Below are positions 39,337 to 47,018 of a stretch of 64,000 nt of DNA, piece after piece. Under the pieces are notes generated by a model. The model saw only the letters and a program-made list of their open reading frames with translations. It searched no databases and had not been told where the DNA came from. The position numbers were made by a program, and so were the translations under genes. Source of the stretch: Amycolatopsis solani (lineage in GTDB: Bacteria > Actinomycetota > Actinomycetes > Mycobacteriales > Pseudonocardiaceae). The stretch covers positions 1,860,001-1,924,000 of the forward strand of contig NZ_JAWQJT010000002.1 of assembly GCF_033441515.1 (NCBI RefSeq), written 5' to 3'. The first letter of the stretch is position 1, and every line of letters starts with the position of its first letter.

Positions 39337-40704
39337 ATGCCCCGCACTCCCGCCCCGCCCGACGTCAGCGCCGCCGTCAAAGCGAAGAAAACCCTCACCC
39401 GCTCCATCGGCGTCGGCGGCGGCACCCTGCTGACGCTCAGCTGCGTGACGCCGGCGTCCTCGCTGTTCGTCCTCGTGCCCCCGCTGTTCGCCGACCTCGG
39501 CACCGGCACCGCGCTCGCCATCGCCCTCGCGGTGCTGCTCTGCGTCGGGATCGCCTTCTGCTACTCCGAACTCGGCACGCTGGTGCCGAGCGCCGGCGGC
39601 GAGTACGCGATGGTCACGACGGTGGCGAACCGGTTCGCCGGCTGGCTGACCTTCATGCTGTCGTTCATCGTCATCCTGGTGGTGCCGCCGATCATCGCGA
39701 TCGGCGTGGCCGACTACCTCGCCGCCGTCGCCGACGTCAGCCCCTCGGTCGCGGGCGCGGTCGTGATGCTCGCGTCGACTGTGATGGGCCTGCTGAACCT
39801 GCGGTCCAACGCCTGGATCACCGGCGTCTTCCTGGTCATCGAGATCGTCGCGATCTTCGCCGTGTCCCTGCTCGGCTTCACGCACACCACGCAGAGCCCG
39901 GCCGTGCTGCTGAAGCCGAGCCTCGGCACGAGCGGGATCGGGCTGATCGCCGTCGTCGCCGGGCTCGCCGTCGCGCTGTTCGTCGTGCAGGGCTTCAGCA
40001 CCGCCGTCTACCTCGCCGAGGAGATGCGGGAACCGCGCCGGACCGTGGCCAGGACGGTGTTCTGGACGCTCGGCATCAGCGCCGTGGTCATCCTGGCCCC
40101 GGTCGTGGCGATCACCCTGGCCGTGCCGGACGCCGCCGCGCTCGCCGGGGTCGACCTCACCGCGCTGGTCACCGCCTGGAGCAGCTCGGCCGTCGGCGCC
40201 GCGATCAGCCTGTGCATCGCGGCGGCCATCGTCAACGCGGTGATCGTCATGGTCATCCAGAACTCGCGCGTGCTCTACGCCTCCGCGCGCGACCAGGCGT
40301 GGCCGACGCCGGTGAACCGCGCGATGAGCGTAGTGAGCGAGCGGTTCGGCGCGCCGTGGGTGGCGACCCTCGTGGTCGGGCTGTCCGAAGCGGTCCTCTG
40401 CTTCGTCCCGGTGGACACGCTCAGCGGCGTCACCGGGGTCGCCGTCGTCGCGCTCTACCTCAGCGTCGCGGCCGCCGCGCTGGGCGCCCGCCGGGCGGCG
40501 CACCGCAAACCGCACGTCTGGCGGATGCCGGCGTGGCCGGTGGTGCCGGTGCTCGCGGCCGGGGTGCTGGCCTACGTCCTGGTCGAGCAGAGCGCGCTCG
40601 ACCTCGGCATCACCGCGGGCGTGCTGGTCGTGTCGGCGCTGTACTGGTGGGGCTACCTGCGCCGCCGTCCCGAGCGCTGGGTCGTGACCGTCCCGCAGGA
40701 CTAG
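39337..40704 (+). CDS. APC-family amino acid/polyamine permease
   Basis: This encodes a 455-residue membrane transporter with about 12 hydrophobic segments. The first is IGVGGGTLLTLSCVTPASSL, the unwound-helix signature of APC transporters. YSELGTLVPSAGGEYAMVTT and STAVYLAEEMREPRRTVART are also typical. The lack of a signal peptide and the size fit the family. It faces the aminotransferase-lrp pair and shares operator-like sites with it. GGAGGGA precedes the ATG. The substrate is probably the amine handled by the aminotransferase. Confidence 0.92.
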   Translation: MPRTPAPPDVSAAVKAKKTLTRSIGVGGGTLLTLSCVTPASSLFVLVPPLFADLGTGTALAIALAVLLCVGIAFCYSELGTLVPSAGGEYAMVTTVANRFAGWLTFMLSFIVILVVPPIIAIGVADYLAAVADVSPSVAGAVVMLASTVMGLLNLRSNAWITGVFLVIEIVAIFAVSLLGFTHTTQSPAVLLKPSLGTSGIGLIAVVAGLAVALFVVQGFSTAVYLAEEMREPRRTVARTVFWTLGISAVVILAPVVAITLAVPDAAALAGVDLTALVTAWSSSAVGAAISLCIAAAIVNAVIVMVIQNSRVLYASARDQAWPTPVNRAMSVVSERFGAPWVATLVVGLSEAVLCFVPVDTLSGVTGVAVVALYLSVAAAALGARRAAHRKPHVWRMPAWPVVPVLAAGVLAYVLVEQSALDLGITAGVLVVSALYWWGYLRRRPERWVVTVPQD

Positions 40705-41264
40705 TCCTTCGGACGGCCCCGCAGCTGGCGGATGCCGACGACGATCACCGCGAGCAGGCCTGCCACCGCGACCAGCACCCACACCCAGGTGGGGATGCCG
40801 ACGGAGTCGAGGGTGGCCGGCGCCGCGGACGTCGGCGCCGCCGGGCTCGAGGCCGCCGTCGGGCTCGACGCTGCCGCCGGCGCGGCGCTCGCCACCGGGG
40901 CGGTCAGGGTGAAGTGCACGTTCCCGGTGACGTTGTCGCCGTCCTTCGCGACCACCTTCCACGTCAGCGTGTAGGCCTGCGCGGGACCGGACGGCGTCAC
41001 GGGCGCCGTCACGACTCCGCCGTCGACCGCCGGGGTACCGACTTTCCAGCTGACGCCGTCGCGGCCGACGACCTCGATCGCGTCCGGCGGCAGCGTGACC
41101 GGCTCGCCGAAGGTCAGCCGGACCTGCGCGGGGGCGGCGTCGAGCGCGGCGCCTTCGGCGGGCGAGCTGGACTCCAGCTCGGTGTGGGCCGACGCGGGCC
41201 CGGCGAGCACGACGAGGCCGGTGAGGGCGGCGAGAACGGCTCCGAAGACACGGCGCGGGATCAT
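40701..41264 (-). CDS. CopC-domain protein with C-terminal membrane anchor
   Basis: The 187-residue product begins with a signal peptide (RRVFGAVLAALTGLVVLAGP) cleaved before HTELESSSPAEGAAL. This leaves the N-terminal His of the CopC copper site. LTFGEPVTLPPDAIEV and YTLTWKVVAKDGDNVTGNV complete the CopC beta-sandwich. An Ala/Pro/Ser linker leads to one membrane span (WVWVLVAVAGLLAVIVVGI) and a basic tail. No CopD or YcnJ gene is adjacent. The gene overlaps the permease end by 4 nt, the two stop codons sharing CTAG. Confidence 0.9.
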   Translation of the reverse strand: MIPRRVFGAVLAALTGLVVLAGPASAHTELESSSPAEGAALDAAPAQVRLTFGEPVTLPPDAIEVVGRDGVSWKVGTPAVDGGVVTAPVTPSGPAQAYTLTWKVVAKDGDNVTGNVHFTLTAPVASAAPAAASSPTAASSPAAPTSAAPATLDSVGIPTWVWVLVAVAGLLAVIVVGIRQLRGRPKD

Positions 41265-41389
41265 CCGGACATCCTGCCCTATCCGCCCGTGCAGTCTTCG
41301 TGTCCACCCGTGCAGCCGCGGCGGGCCTCCTTCTCTTCGCGGCCCGCATTGGTCAGGATGGACGCCTGGGTGGCGAAGGAGAGACGTCC

Positions 41390-41854
41390 ATGGCGACAGT
41401 GCGGGACGAAGCCGACGCGCGGCACCAGCTGCGCTCGGAAGACCGGCTCACGGCGAACCGGCCGCGGGAGAAGGCGGCGGACGTCGCGAAACCCGAGGGC
41501 GGCGGCTCGGCCGCGCTGGTCGCGAGCGCCGACGTCATCGCGCTGGACTACGACGAGGTCGAGCGGGCCAAAGCGGCCATCGACGCGCGCTACCAGGCGC
41601 TTTCCGAACACCTCGGCGCCGCCGCCGAACTCGGCACCCCGCTGGCCGACGGGCACGGCCCGGTGGCGCACTGGATGCGCCGCTCGTTCCGCCTTCGCGG
41701 TGGCGACGACCCCGGCGGCGTGCAGGCCACACTGCGGTCCTACCTGACCGAGCTGGCCTCGTTGCGGCAAGCGCTCGACGACGTCGCCACGACCCACCGG
41801 CGCAACGACGACGAGGCCGCCACGGTCCTCCGGGCGGGGGATACCGATGCCTGA
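41390..41854 (+). CDS. Hypothetical protein of the ESX locus
   Basis: This encodes a 154-residue hydrophilic, helical protein with long charged helices (DYDEVERAKAAIDARYQALS; YLTELASLRQALDDVATTHR). It has neither WXG nor signal peptide. GAAGGAGA precedes the ATG, and it overlaps the PPE-like gene by 8 nt, so it opens an operon of ESX-type genes. Helical shape and position suggest a secreted-complex partner or a WXG100-superfamily relative, which is inference. Confidence 0.75.
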   Translation: MATVRDEADARHQLRSEDRLTANRPREKAADVAKPEGGGSAALVASADVIALDYDEVERAKAAIDARYQALSEHLGAAAELGTPLADGHGPVAHWMRRSFRLRGGDDPGGVQATLRSYLTELASLRQALDDVATTHRRNDDEAATVLRAGDTDA

Positions 41855-42980
41855 ATTCCACTCCTCGCACCACGCGCCGACCGCGCGCGAAAAGCGGAAG
41901 GCGCGGCGCGTCCGGCGGCAGAAAGAGGTCAACAGCCGCGAAGCGTCGTTCGGCAAGATCCACTGGGACAGCTACGACCACCGCGAAATGTGGAACATGG
42001 TCCAGGCGGCCGACCCGCCGAAGCTCGGCGAGCAGGCGCACCGGTGGGCCGAGCTGGCCAAGGGCGTCGACGCGGAGACCGGCGAGGTCCACAAGCTGGT
42101 GCAGAACCTGCTGCTGTCGTGGCGCGGACCGTCCGCCGTCCAGGCCGCGGACTCGATCGGCAAGCTGACGCACTGGGCGAGCACGGCGAGCGCGAACGCC
42201 CGCGAGATCGGCGACGGCCTCGACGCGTACACCTCGGCGATCGGCCAGGCGCGGCGGAACATGCCGGAACCGGTGCACTACTGGGCCGAGCAGTGGTTCC
42301 AGCAGGGGTACGCGGTCAAGCGGCTCGACGGGCCCGAAGGCGCATACATGCTGAACGACCTGCTCGACGACAAGCAGCCGACCAAGAAGCAGGCGGACGA
42401 CGCGAAGGCCGAAGCCGTCCGGGTGATGGAACAGTACGAGAGCGCGAGCCACGACGTCCGCCACCGCCTCCCGACGTTCGACACCGCACCGCAGGTCAGC
42501 GCGAAGGGCGACGTGGTGCACCGCGTGCCGCTGACTCCGACGACCCCGGAGCGGGATCCCGGCGTCGACGACCCGCCCACCGATCCGCGCGTCCCCGGCT
42601 CCTCGTCCGGCTCGTCGCCCAACGACTCGACGTCGACGGCGTCCGCGCTGCCCGCGGCGCTCGGGGCCGGGCTGCCGGGCGGGCTGGACGGCGTGCCGGG
42701 AACGACGGGCGCGGCCGGCCCCGGCTTCTCCGGGCTCATCGGCGCCGGCACGCTCGGCGAAGGCACGCAGGCCGGCACCGGCCGCGTCCCCGGCACCGGG
42801 ACGGCGGGTTTCGGCCCCGGCTCGGCGGGCGCGCGCGGCACGGCCGGCGGGTACGGCATGTACCCGCCGGGCCAGGGCGCGGGGCGCGAGGAGGACACCG
42901 AGCACCGCGACAAGTACGCGTCGGGGTACGACCTGCTCGACGACCTCCCGCCCGCCTACCCGCCGGTGTTCGGCGAATGA
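41847..42980 (+). CDS. PPE-like ESX substrate with Gly/Pro-rich tail
   Basis: The 377-residue product has a basic N-terminus and then a helical hairpin domain of PPE/WXG100 type: IHWDSYDHREMWNMVQAADP, HRWAELAKGVDAETGEVHKL, LLSWRGPSAVQAADSIGKL. The W-x-G turn is SWRG. The second half (residues about 230-350) is disordered, rich in Gly, Pro, Ser and Thr, and ends LLDDLPPAYPPVFGE. Such proteins are exported by type VII secretion with an EspG chaperone, encoded here at 45349. The downstream gene starts within its stop codon. Confidence 0.82.
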   Translation: MPEFHSSHHAPTAREKRKARRVRRQKEVNSREASFGKIHWDSYDHREMWNMVQAADPPKLGEQAHRWAELAKGVDAETGEVHKLVQNLLLSWRGPSAVQAADSIGKLTHWASTASANAREIGDGLDAYTSAIGQARRNMPEPVHYWAEQWFQQGYAVKRLDGPEGAYMLNDLLDDKQPTKKQADDAKAEAVRVMEQYESASHDVRHRLPTFDTAPQVSAKGDVVHRVPLTPTTPERDPGVDDPPTDPRVPGSSSGSSPNDSTSTASALPAALGAGLPGGLDGVPGTTGAAGPGFSGLIGAGTLGEGTQAGTGRVPGTGTAGFGPGSAGARGTAGGYGMYPPGQGAGREEDTEHRDKYASGYDLLDDLPPAYPPVFGE

Positions 42981-43261
42981 CCGGCTTCCACGCCGACCCG
43001 GACGCCCTCGACGCCCTCGCGCGGCAGCTGGCGGACACGGCCGGGGAGTACGCGGCCGCGGTGCCGGAGTCCGACGTGGGCGACCTCGGACCGCCCGCGG
43101 TCTCCGGTGCCCTCGCCGCGCTCGCGAGCGAGTGGGCGGGCCGGATCCGGGTCGTGCACGACGAGTTCGCCGCGTCGGCGGACAGCGTCCGGGCCGCGGC
43201 GAAGGCCTACCGCACCACCGACGCGGCCGCCACCGACGAGCTGGGTCGCACCGATGGCTGA
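42977..43261 (+). CDS. WXG100-like small ESX protein
   Basis: This encodes a 94-residue helical protein, FHADPDALDALARQLADTAG then SGALAALASEWAGRIRVVHD and FAASADSVRAAAKAYRTTDA. The EWAG turn between two helices replaces the canonical WxG, and the length is that of a WXG100 protein. The ATG overlaps the PPE-like stop (ATGA). It may form a heterodimer with one of its neighbours. The 3' end lies inside a 55-bp tandem duplication. Confidence 0.8.
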   Translation: MTGFHADPDALDALARQLADTAGEYAAAVPESDVGDLGPPAVSGALAALASEWAGRIRVVHDEFAASADSVRAAAKAYRTTDAAATDELGRTDG

Positions 43262-43329
43262 CTTCCACGGCCTCGACGCGACCGCCACCGACCAGCCGGA
43301 GCGCGCCGATGGCTGACTTCCGCGGCCTC
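43220..43329 (+). repeat. 55-bp tandem duplication spanning a gene start
   Basis: Two direct copies, 43220-43274 and 43275-43329, differ at 7 of 55 positions. Each contains ATGGCTGACTTCC plus CGGCCTC. The second copy provides the real start of the 230-residue gene; the first copy leaves a 20-codon mini frame with the same start. Confidence 0.85.
43254..43316 (+). CDS. 20-codon mini frame created by tandem duplication
   Basis: The frame reads MADFHGLDATATDQPERADG and stops. Its start overlaps the preceding stop by 8 nt, and its own stop overlaps the next start by 8 nt, in the same ATGGCTGA arrangement. Translating ribosomes could pass from the WXG100-like gene through it to the next gene. It is probably a relic of duplication rather than a functional peptide. 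Confidence 0.4.
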   Translation: MADFHGLDATATDQPERADG

Positions 43330-44001
43330 GGGTTCGACCCGGTGCCCGGCGACCCCGGCGCCGTCGCCGAAGCCGCCCGCCGGTGCGTCGCGGCCGCCAC
43401 GCGCCTGCGGGAGGTCCGGGCGCCGGGCGAGATCCCCGAATGGGCCGGTCCGTCGGCACAGGCGCACGCCGAACGCGCCGGCCGGGCCGTGACCGGGCTC
43501 GCCGCCACGCCGGAAGCCATGGACGCGGCCGCCGGAGTGCTCGAAGGCTGGGCCGGGACCCTGGTCGCGCACCACCGCCGTGCCGAAGAGCTCGACGTCC
43601 GGGCCGGTGCCGCGCGCCGGGCCGTCGTCGACGCCGAGGACGACGTCGAGCGCGCCGCGACCGAAGCGCAGTTCTCGCCCGCCGGAGCGGGAAATCTCGC
43701 GGCCGCCCGCACGCGGCTCGCGCACCGGCGCCAGGACCTCGACCGCGTGCTCACCGAAGCCCGCGACCTCGAACGCCTCCACGCCACCGAAGCGAGCCGC
43801 GTCGCCGGCCGCCTCACCGCGCTCGGCGACGGCACGCCGCTACCGTCCGCACCCGATTTCCGGGGCCTGGCCACGCGGCTCGAGTCGTTCTCGGCCGCCG
43901 GGCGCGAGCTGGGCGTGACCGTCGCGCGCACCCCCGTCGCGCCGGTGACGCCGCCGCCGGGTGCCGTGTCCGCGTTCGCCGCCGCGCTGGGTGGCCGGTG
44001 A
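43309..44001 (+). CDS. Helical ESX-locus protein, WXG100-superfamily-like
   Basis: The 230-residue product is almost entirely helical: AVAEAARRCVAAATRLREVR, IPEWAGPSAQAHAERAGRAV, with a PEWAG turn typical of WXG100-like hairpins near residue 45. Long Ala/Arg/Glu coiled-coil segments follow (RRAVVDAEDDVERAATEAQF, DLDRVLTEARDLERLHATEA). The N-terminal half resembles the WXG part of larger ESX effectors. It is coupled to the genes on both sides. The function is unknown. Confidence 0.75.
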   Translation: MADFRGLGFDPVPGDPGAVAEAARRCVAAATRLREVRAPGEIPEWAGPSAQAHAERAGRAVTGLAATPEAMDAAAGVLEGWAGTLVAHHRRAEELDVRAGAARRAVVDAEDDVERAATEAQFSPAGAGNLAAARTRLAHRRQDLDRVLTEARDLERLHATEASRVAGRLTALGDGTPLPSAPDFRGLATRLESFSAAGRELGVTVARTPVAPVTPPPGAVSAFAAALGGR

Positions 44002-44594
44002 AACTGCCCGCCGTACCGGGGATCACCCCGGTGAACCTGGATTCGGTCGAGCGCACCACGGCCGAGCTGCACGCGCTCATGGCCCGCCTGCGCGGTCCGG
44101 ACGCCGCGCGCGACCTCGGCCTCGAAGCGGCCGCCGTGCAGTCCGCGGAAATCGCCCACGAGCAGCGGGCCGGCCTGTTGGCGCTGGTCGAACACCGCGA
44201 CGCGGACCCGGCGCTGCTGATCGCCGGCGTGGTCCCGGTGGACGGCCCGCTCGAAGAAGCCGCGGACCTGCGACACTTCGTCGCCGACACCACTCCCGGC
44301 CTGCGCGAGACGAGCACCGCGCGGACCGCCCGCGGCTACCCGGTGGTGATCGTCGAGCGGATCGGCCTGTCCGGCGCGCAGCTGCAGGCCGTCGTGCTCG
44401 ACCCGGACCGCCCGCGCGCGGCGGTGTTCACCCTGCACTCCCCCGGCGGCCGGGGCTGGCTCGAGGTCGCCGGGCTGGCCGGGACGCTCGTCGCCGGCGT
44501 CGACCTCACCCCCGCAGCGCCCGCTCCCGGTATTCGCGCGGGGTCCGGCCGGTCGCCCGGCGGAACGTCCGCGAGAAGTGCGGGGCGCTGGTGA
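43998..44594 (+). CDS. ESX-locus hypothetical protein overlapping the AraC gene at its 3' end
   Basis: This encodes a 198-residue soluble protein. Residues 1-172 look structured (TPVNLDSVERTTAELHALMA; LLIAGVVPVDGPLEEAADLR; AVVLDPDRPRAAVFTLHSPG). The last 25 residues (PAPGIRAGSGRSPGGTSARS) are low complexity and are read from the strand opposite the end of the AraC gene, an 89-bp overlap. The stop codon may have been lost and the tail recruited from that overlap. The GTG start overlaps the previous stop. It could serve immunity or chaperone functions, but nothing proves this. Confidence 0.65.
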   Translation: MKLPAVPGITPVNLDSVERTTAELHALMARLRGPDAARDLGLEAAAVQSAEIAHEQRAGLLALVEHRDADPALLIAGVVPVDGPLEEAADLRHFVADTTPGLRETSTARTARGYPVVIVERIGLSGAQLQAVVLDPDRPRAAVFTLHSPGGRGWLEVAGLAGTLVAGVDLTPAAPAPGIRAGSGRSPGGTSARSAGRW

Positions 44595-45309
44595 ACCCGC
44601 AGTCCCGCGCGACTTCCGCGATCCCGCGGCCGGCCTTCGCCGGGTCCGCGAGCACCGCCTTCGCGCGCTCGATCCGCAGGCCCTTGAGCCGTTCGGAGAC
44701 GCCTTGGCCGTCGTCGAACAGCTGGTACAGCCGCCGGCGCGAGATGTACAGCGCTTCGGCGATCCTGTCCGCGGTGAGCGACGGGTCGCCGAGGTGGGAG
44801 CGCATGTACTCCAGCGCCTCGCGCCGCCGGGCCGCGAGCGCGTCGACGCGGTCGAGCTCCACGCGCAGCGCGCTGCGCAACACCAGTTCGGCCAGGCCCA
44901 GCAGGTGGTGGGCCAGCCCGTGCGGGTCGAGCCGCGGCCCGGCCGCGAGGACGTGGGCCACCGCGCTCGCGAACAGGGCCCGCAGCGGCGCGTCCACCCC
45001 GACCGGCCGGAACATCAGCGGCCGCAGCTCGGCGAACGAGATCGACAGCTTCGCCGCCGCGACCGTCAGCATGACGACCCCGCGCTCCGACGGCAGCAGG
45101 TGCAGCGTCGCGTCGGCGAACGTCAGCTTCGCGCCGGACTCGGCGACCGCCCGCGGCACCGGGCAGCGGAGCAGCAGCTGGATGTGCTCGGGGGCACCGG
45201 CGGCGCCGCCGAGGATCGCCGCCCGCGCCGCCGCCGCGCCCGAAGCGCGGACGACGAGGTACCCGCTCGCGGGTACGTCCACCGGGTACGGCTCGGCCAT
45301 CGGCACCAT
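44506..45309 (-). CDS. AraC-family transcriptional regulator
   Basis: The protein has 267 residues. The C-terminal 100 residues hold two helix-turn-helix motifs of the AraC/XylS type: SLTADRIAEALYISRRRLYQ, LFDDGQGVSERLKGLRIERA, IAEVARDCGFTSAPHFSRTF, and the closing GRTPREYR. The N-terminal part is a sensing domain of the AraC-binding type (VAESGAKLTFADATLHLLPS). It is encoded against the ESX genes and is divergent from espG. An in-frame ATG three codons downstream (45300) is equally possible as start. Confidence 0.88.
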   Translation of the reverse strand: MVPMAEPYPVDVPASGYLVVRASGAAAARAAILGGAAGAPEHIQLLLRCPVPRAVAESGAKLTFADATLHLLPSERGVVMLTVAAAKLSISFAELRPLMFRPVGVDAPLRALFASAVAHVLAAGPRLDPHGLAHHLLGLAELVLRSALRVELDRVDALAARRREALEYMRSHLGDPSLTADRIAEALYISRRRLYQLFDDGQGVSERLKGLRIERAKAVLADPAKAGRGIAEVARDCGFTSAPHFSRTFRRATGRTPREYRERALRG

Positions 45310-45348
45310 CGTGCCCGACGGCGGCCGCCCACGACGGGAAGGGGGACC

Positions 45349-46122
45349 ATGGCGCGCCGCACCACGACGACGGCGGGGGTGATCCTGTCGCATCTCGAAT
45401 TCGATCTCCTCTGGGAGGACCTGGGCCCGGGCGGGCCGCCACCGCACCCGTTCGACGTCGCCGCGCACGGCCGCACCCACGCCGAGCGCGACGACCTGGG
45501 CGTGCGCGTGTTCGCGGACCTCGCCGAAGCCGGCCTCACCGACGGCGACGACGTCGCCGGTGAGCTCGCGGACCTGTTCACGGTGCTGGGTTCACCGTCG
45601 CTGAGCGTCGACGCACTGGTGCTCGGCGAAGCACCCTGGCGGCTGCTGGCGGCGGCCCGCGACGCGGCGGGCGTGCTCGCCGTGCTCGACGAACGCGACC
45701 TGGTCCTCGAGCCGGTGCGCCCGGCCGGCCTGGTGCCCGCGGTCGTGCGGATGCTGGGCGAGCAGCCCCCGGGCCCGGGCGACCAGCTCCGCCTCCCGAG
45801 GGCGGTGTACACGGCGGCGATGGACGCGTACGCGAGCAACGGGTACGACGCGTTCGAGCGAGCACTGGGCGCCGCGGGCATCACCGGCCGCGCGGTCCGC
45901 CCGCTGGCGACACTGGCGACGTCGGAGCGCTACGCGGCGGGCCAGCTGGGCGCGACCGGCCCGGCGGGCCGTCCCCCGGTCCTGGCCTGGTTCGACACGG
46001 CGGCGGGCCGCTACGCGCTGACCCAGGAGAACGCGGGCGGCGACCCCTGGGTGATGGTGACCCCGGCGGACAGCACTTGGCTCACCGACCGCGTGACCCG
46101 AATGCTCACCACAACCACCTGA
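45349..46122 (+). CDS. EspG-family ESX secretion chaperone
   Basis: This encodes a 257-residue protein with the EspG pattern: VILSHLEFDLLWEDLGPGGP at the N-terminus, HGRTHAERDDLGVRVFADLA, YASNGYDAFERALGAAGI, and QENAGGDPWVMVTPADSTW at the end. EspG binds the tip of PPE proteins and keeps them soluble before export. The PPE-like protein encoded at 41847 is the probable client. GGGAAGGGGG precedes the ATG. The GTG/ATG-rich gap to the AraC gene contains the divergent promoters. Confidence 0.85.
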   Translation: MARRTTTTAGVILSHLEFDLLWEDLGPGGPPPHPFDVAAHGRTHAERDDLGVRVFADLAEAGLTDGDDVAGELADLFTVLGSPSLSVDALVLGEAPWRLLAAARDAAGVLAVLDERDLVLEPVRPAGLVPAVVRMLGEQPPGPGDQLRLPRAVYTAAMDAYASNGYDAFERALGAAGITGRAVRPLATLATSERYAAGQLGATGPAGRPPVLAWFDTAAGRYALTQENAGGDPWVMVTPADSTWLTDRVTRMLTTTT

Positions 46123-46176
46123 CACCCCTCGCACCGCACAGGCCGAGCCGCCGACCAGACCAGGTGCGGCGCGGGT

Positions 46177-46224
46177 GGTCGTGAGTGTTAAGGCGGGTTC
46201 TAACCCTCCTTAACACTCACGACC
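46177..46224. terminator. GTCGTGAGTG palindrome, copy 2, between convergent genes
   Basis: The 23-nt arms at 46177-46199 and 46202-46224 have one mismatch and a 2-nt loop; the sequence begins GGTCGTGAGTGTTAAGGCGG. It separates the espG gene (+) from the YbaB-like gene (-). It shares GTCGTGAGTG, TAAG and GGGTT at the same places as the element at 25807-25852. Confidence 0.8.
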
Positions 46225-46230
46225 CCCGGG

Positions 46231-46767
46231 TCACGTCGCCCAGGTGACCGGGGCGAAGGAGTCGTCGTCGGGTTCCCGGCGCGGCCGGATCGCCGGGCCC
46301 GCCGCGGCGACCGGCTCGTTCACGGGCGGCGCCCCGATCGTCGGCCCGGCCAAACCGGCCACGCGGTCAGCCACCGGCTCGTTCACGGGCGGCGCCCCGA
46401 TCGTCGGCCCCGCCCAGCCGGCCACGCGATCAGCCACCGGCTCGTTCACCGGCGGCGCCCCGAACACCGGCCCCGCGGCCGGCTCTTCCGGCAGCAGGTC
46501 TCCGAGCAGCTCACGACCCTGCCGCAAAGCCTCCACCCCCGCCTCCGCCGCCAGCCGCCGGATCGCTCCCGCCAGCTCCCCCGGCGACCGGTTCAGCGCC
46601 CACCGCTCGAACCGCAGCTCCACCAGCGCGCCGTGCAGGTCCACCGCCAGCGCCACCCCGTCGTCCGCCGCCTCGGCGCGGATCGCCGCCAGCCGGGCGC
46701 CGTACCCCGGGCCCGGCTCCGCGAAGGCGTCCTCGATCAGCTCCACCGTCGTCCGTTCCCCGCTCAC
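46231..46767 (-). CDS. YbaB-like ESX-associated protein with a 21-residue tandem repeat tail
   Basis: The protein has 178 residues. Residues 1-95 resemble the YbaB/EbfC-like proteins found in ESX loci (VALAVDLHGALVELRFERWA, GELAGAIRRLAAEAGVEAL). The tail consists of three near-identical 21-residue units of the type GAPPVNEPVADRVAGWAGPT, in step with 63-bp DNA repeats. The tail is probably disordered. The GTG start overlaps the stop of the next gene upstream (GTGA). It is the last gene of a four-gene minus-strand operon with two secreted-type hydrolases. Confidence 0.78.
   Translation of the reverse strand: MSGERTTVELIEDAFAEPGPGYGARLAAIRAEAADDGVALAVDLHGALVELRFERWALNRSPGELAGAIRRLAAEAGVEALRQGRELLGDLLPEEPAAGPVFGAPPVNEPVADRVAGWAGPTIGAPPVNEPVADRVAGLAGPTIGAPPVNEPVAAAGPAIRPRREPDDDSFAPVTWAT
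46310..46480 (-). repeat. 63-bp in-frame tandem repeats
   Basis: Direct repeats begin at 46310, 46373 and 46436, each opening with ACCGGCTCGTTCAC followed by a GGCGGCGCCCC block; the third is partial. The 63-bp period keeps the reading frame of the YbaB-like gene. Copy number may vary between strains. Confidence 0.85.
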
Positions 46768-47018
46768 TGCGCCCGCCAGCTTTCCGGCGTCGTCGCTTCC
46801 GCCGCCTCACCCGCCGCGGGCAGGCCGAGCCCGTCCACGCTGTGCCACAACGAGGCCGTCGCGCGCGCCGAAGCGGCCGCCGTCAGCAGCAGGATGCGGC
46901 GGGCGAGCTCGTCCGGTTCCAGCCGCAGCGCCGCGGCCTCCAGGGTCAGCTCCTGCAGCGCCCCGCCGGGCGCGACCTCCACGGCGACCGTGCGGTCGGC
47001 GGCTTTTCCGGTGATCAC
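46764..47018 (-). CDS. Short YbaB-like ESX-associated protein
   Basis: This encodes an 84-residue protein: ITGKAADRTVAVEVAPGGAL, LQELTLEAAALRLEPDELAR, RILLLTAAASARATASLWHS. The alternation of a beta hairpin and helices fits small YbaB/EbfC-like proteins. GGAGGGG lies 7 nt before the GTG at 47018, which also overlaps the CHAP gene stop. It is coupled at both ends to operon neighbours. The function is unknown. Confidence 0.75.
   Translation of the reverse strand: MITGKAADRTVAVEVAPGGALQELTLEAAALRLEPDELARRILLLTAAASARATASLWHSVDGLGLPAAGEAAEATTPESWRAQ

Noticed and set aside
41535..44438. 967-codon minus-strand frame opposite the ESX genes
   Set aside because: The plus-strand genes overlap by 4-8 nt as an operon with PPE/WXG features; the antisense frame has none.
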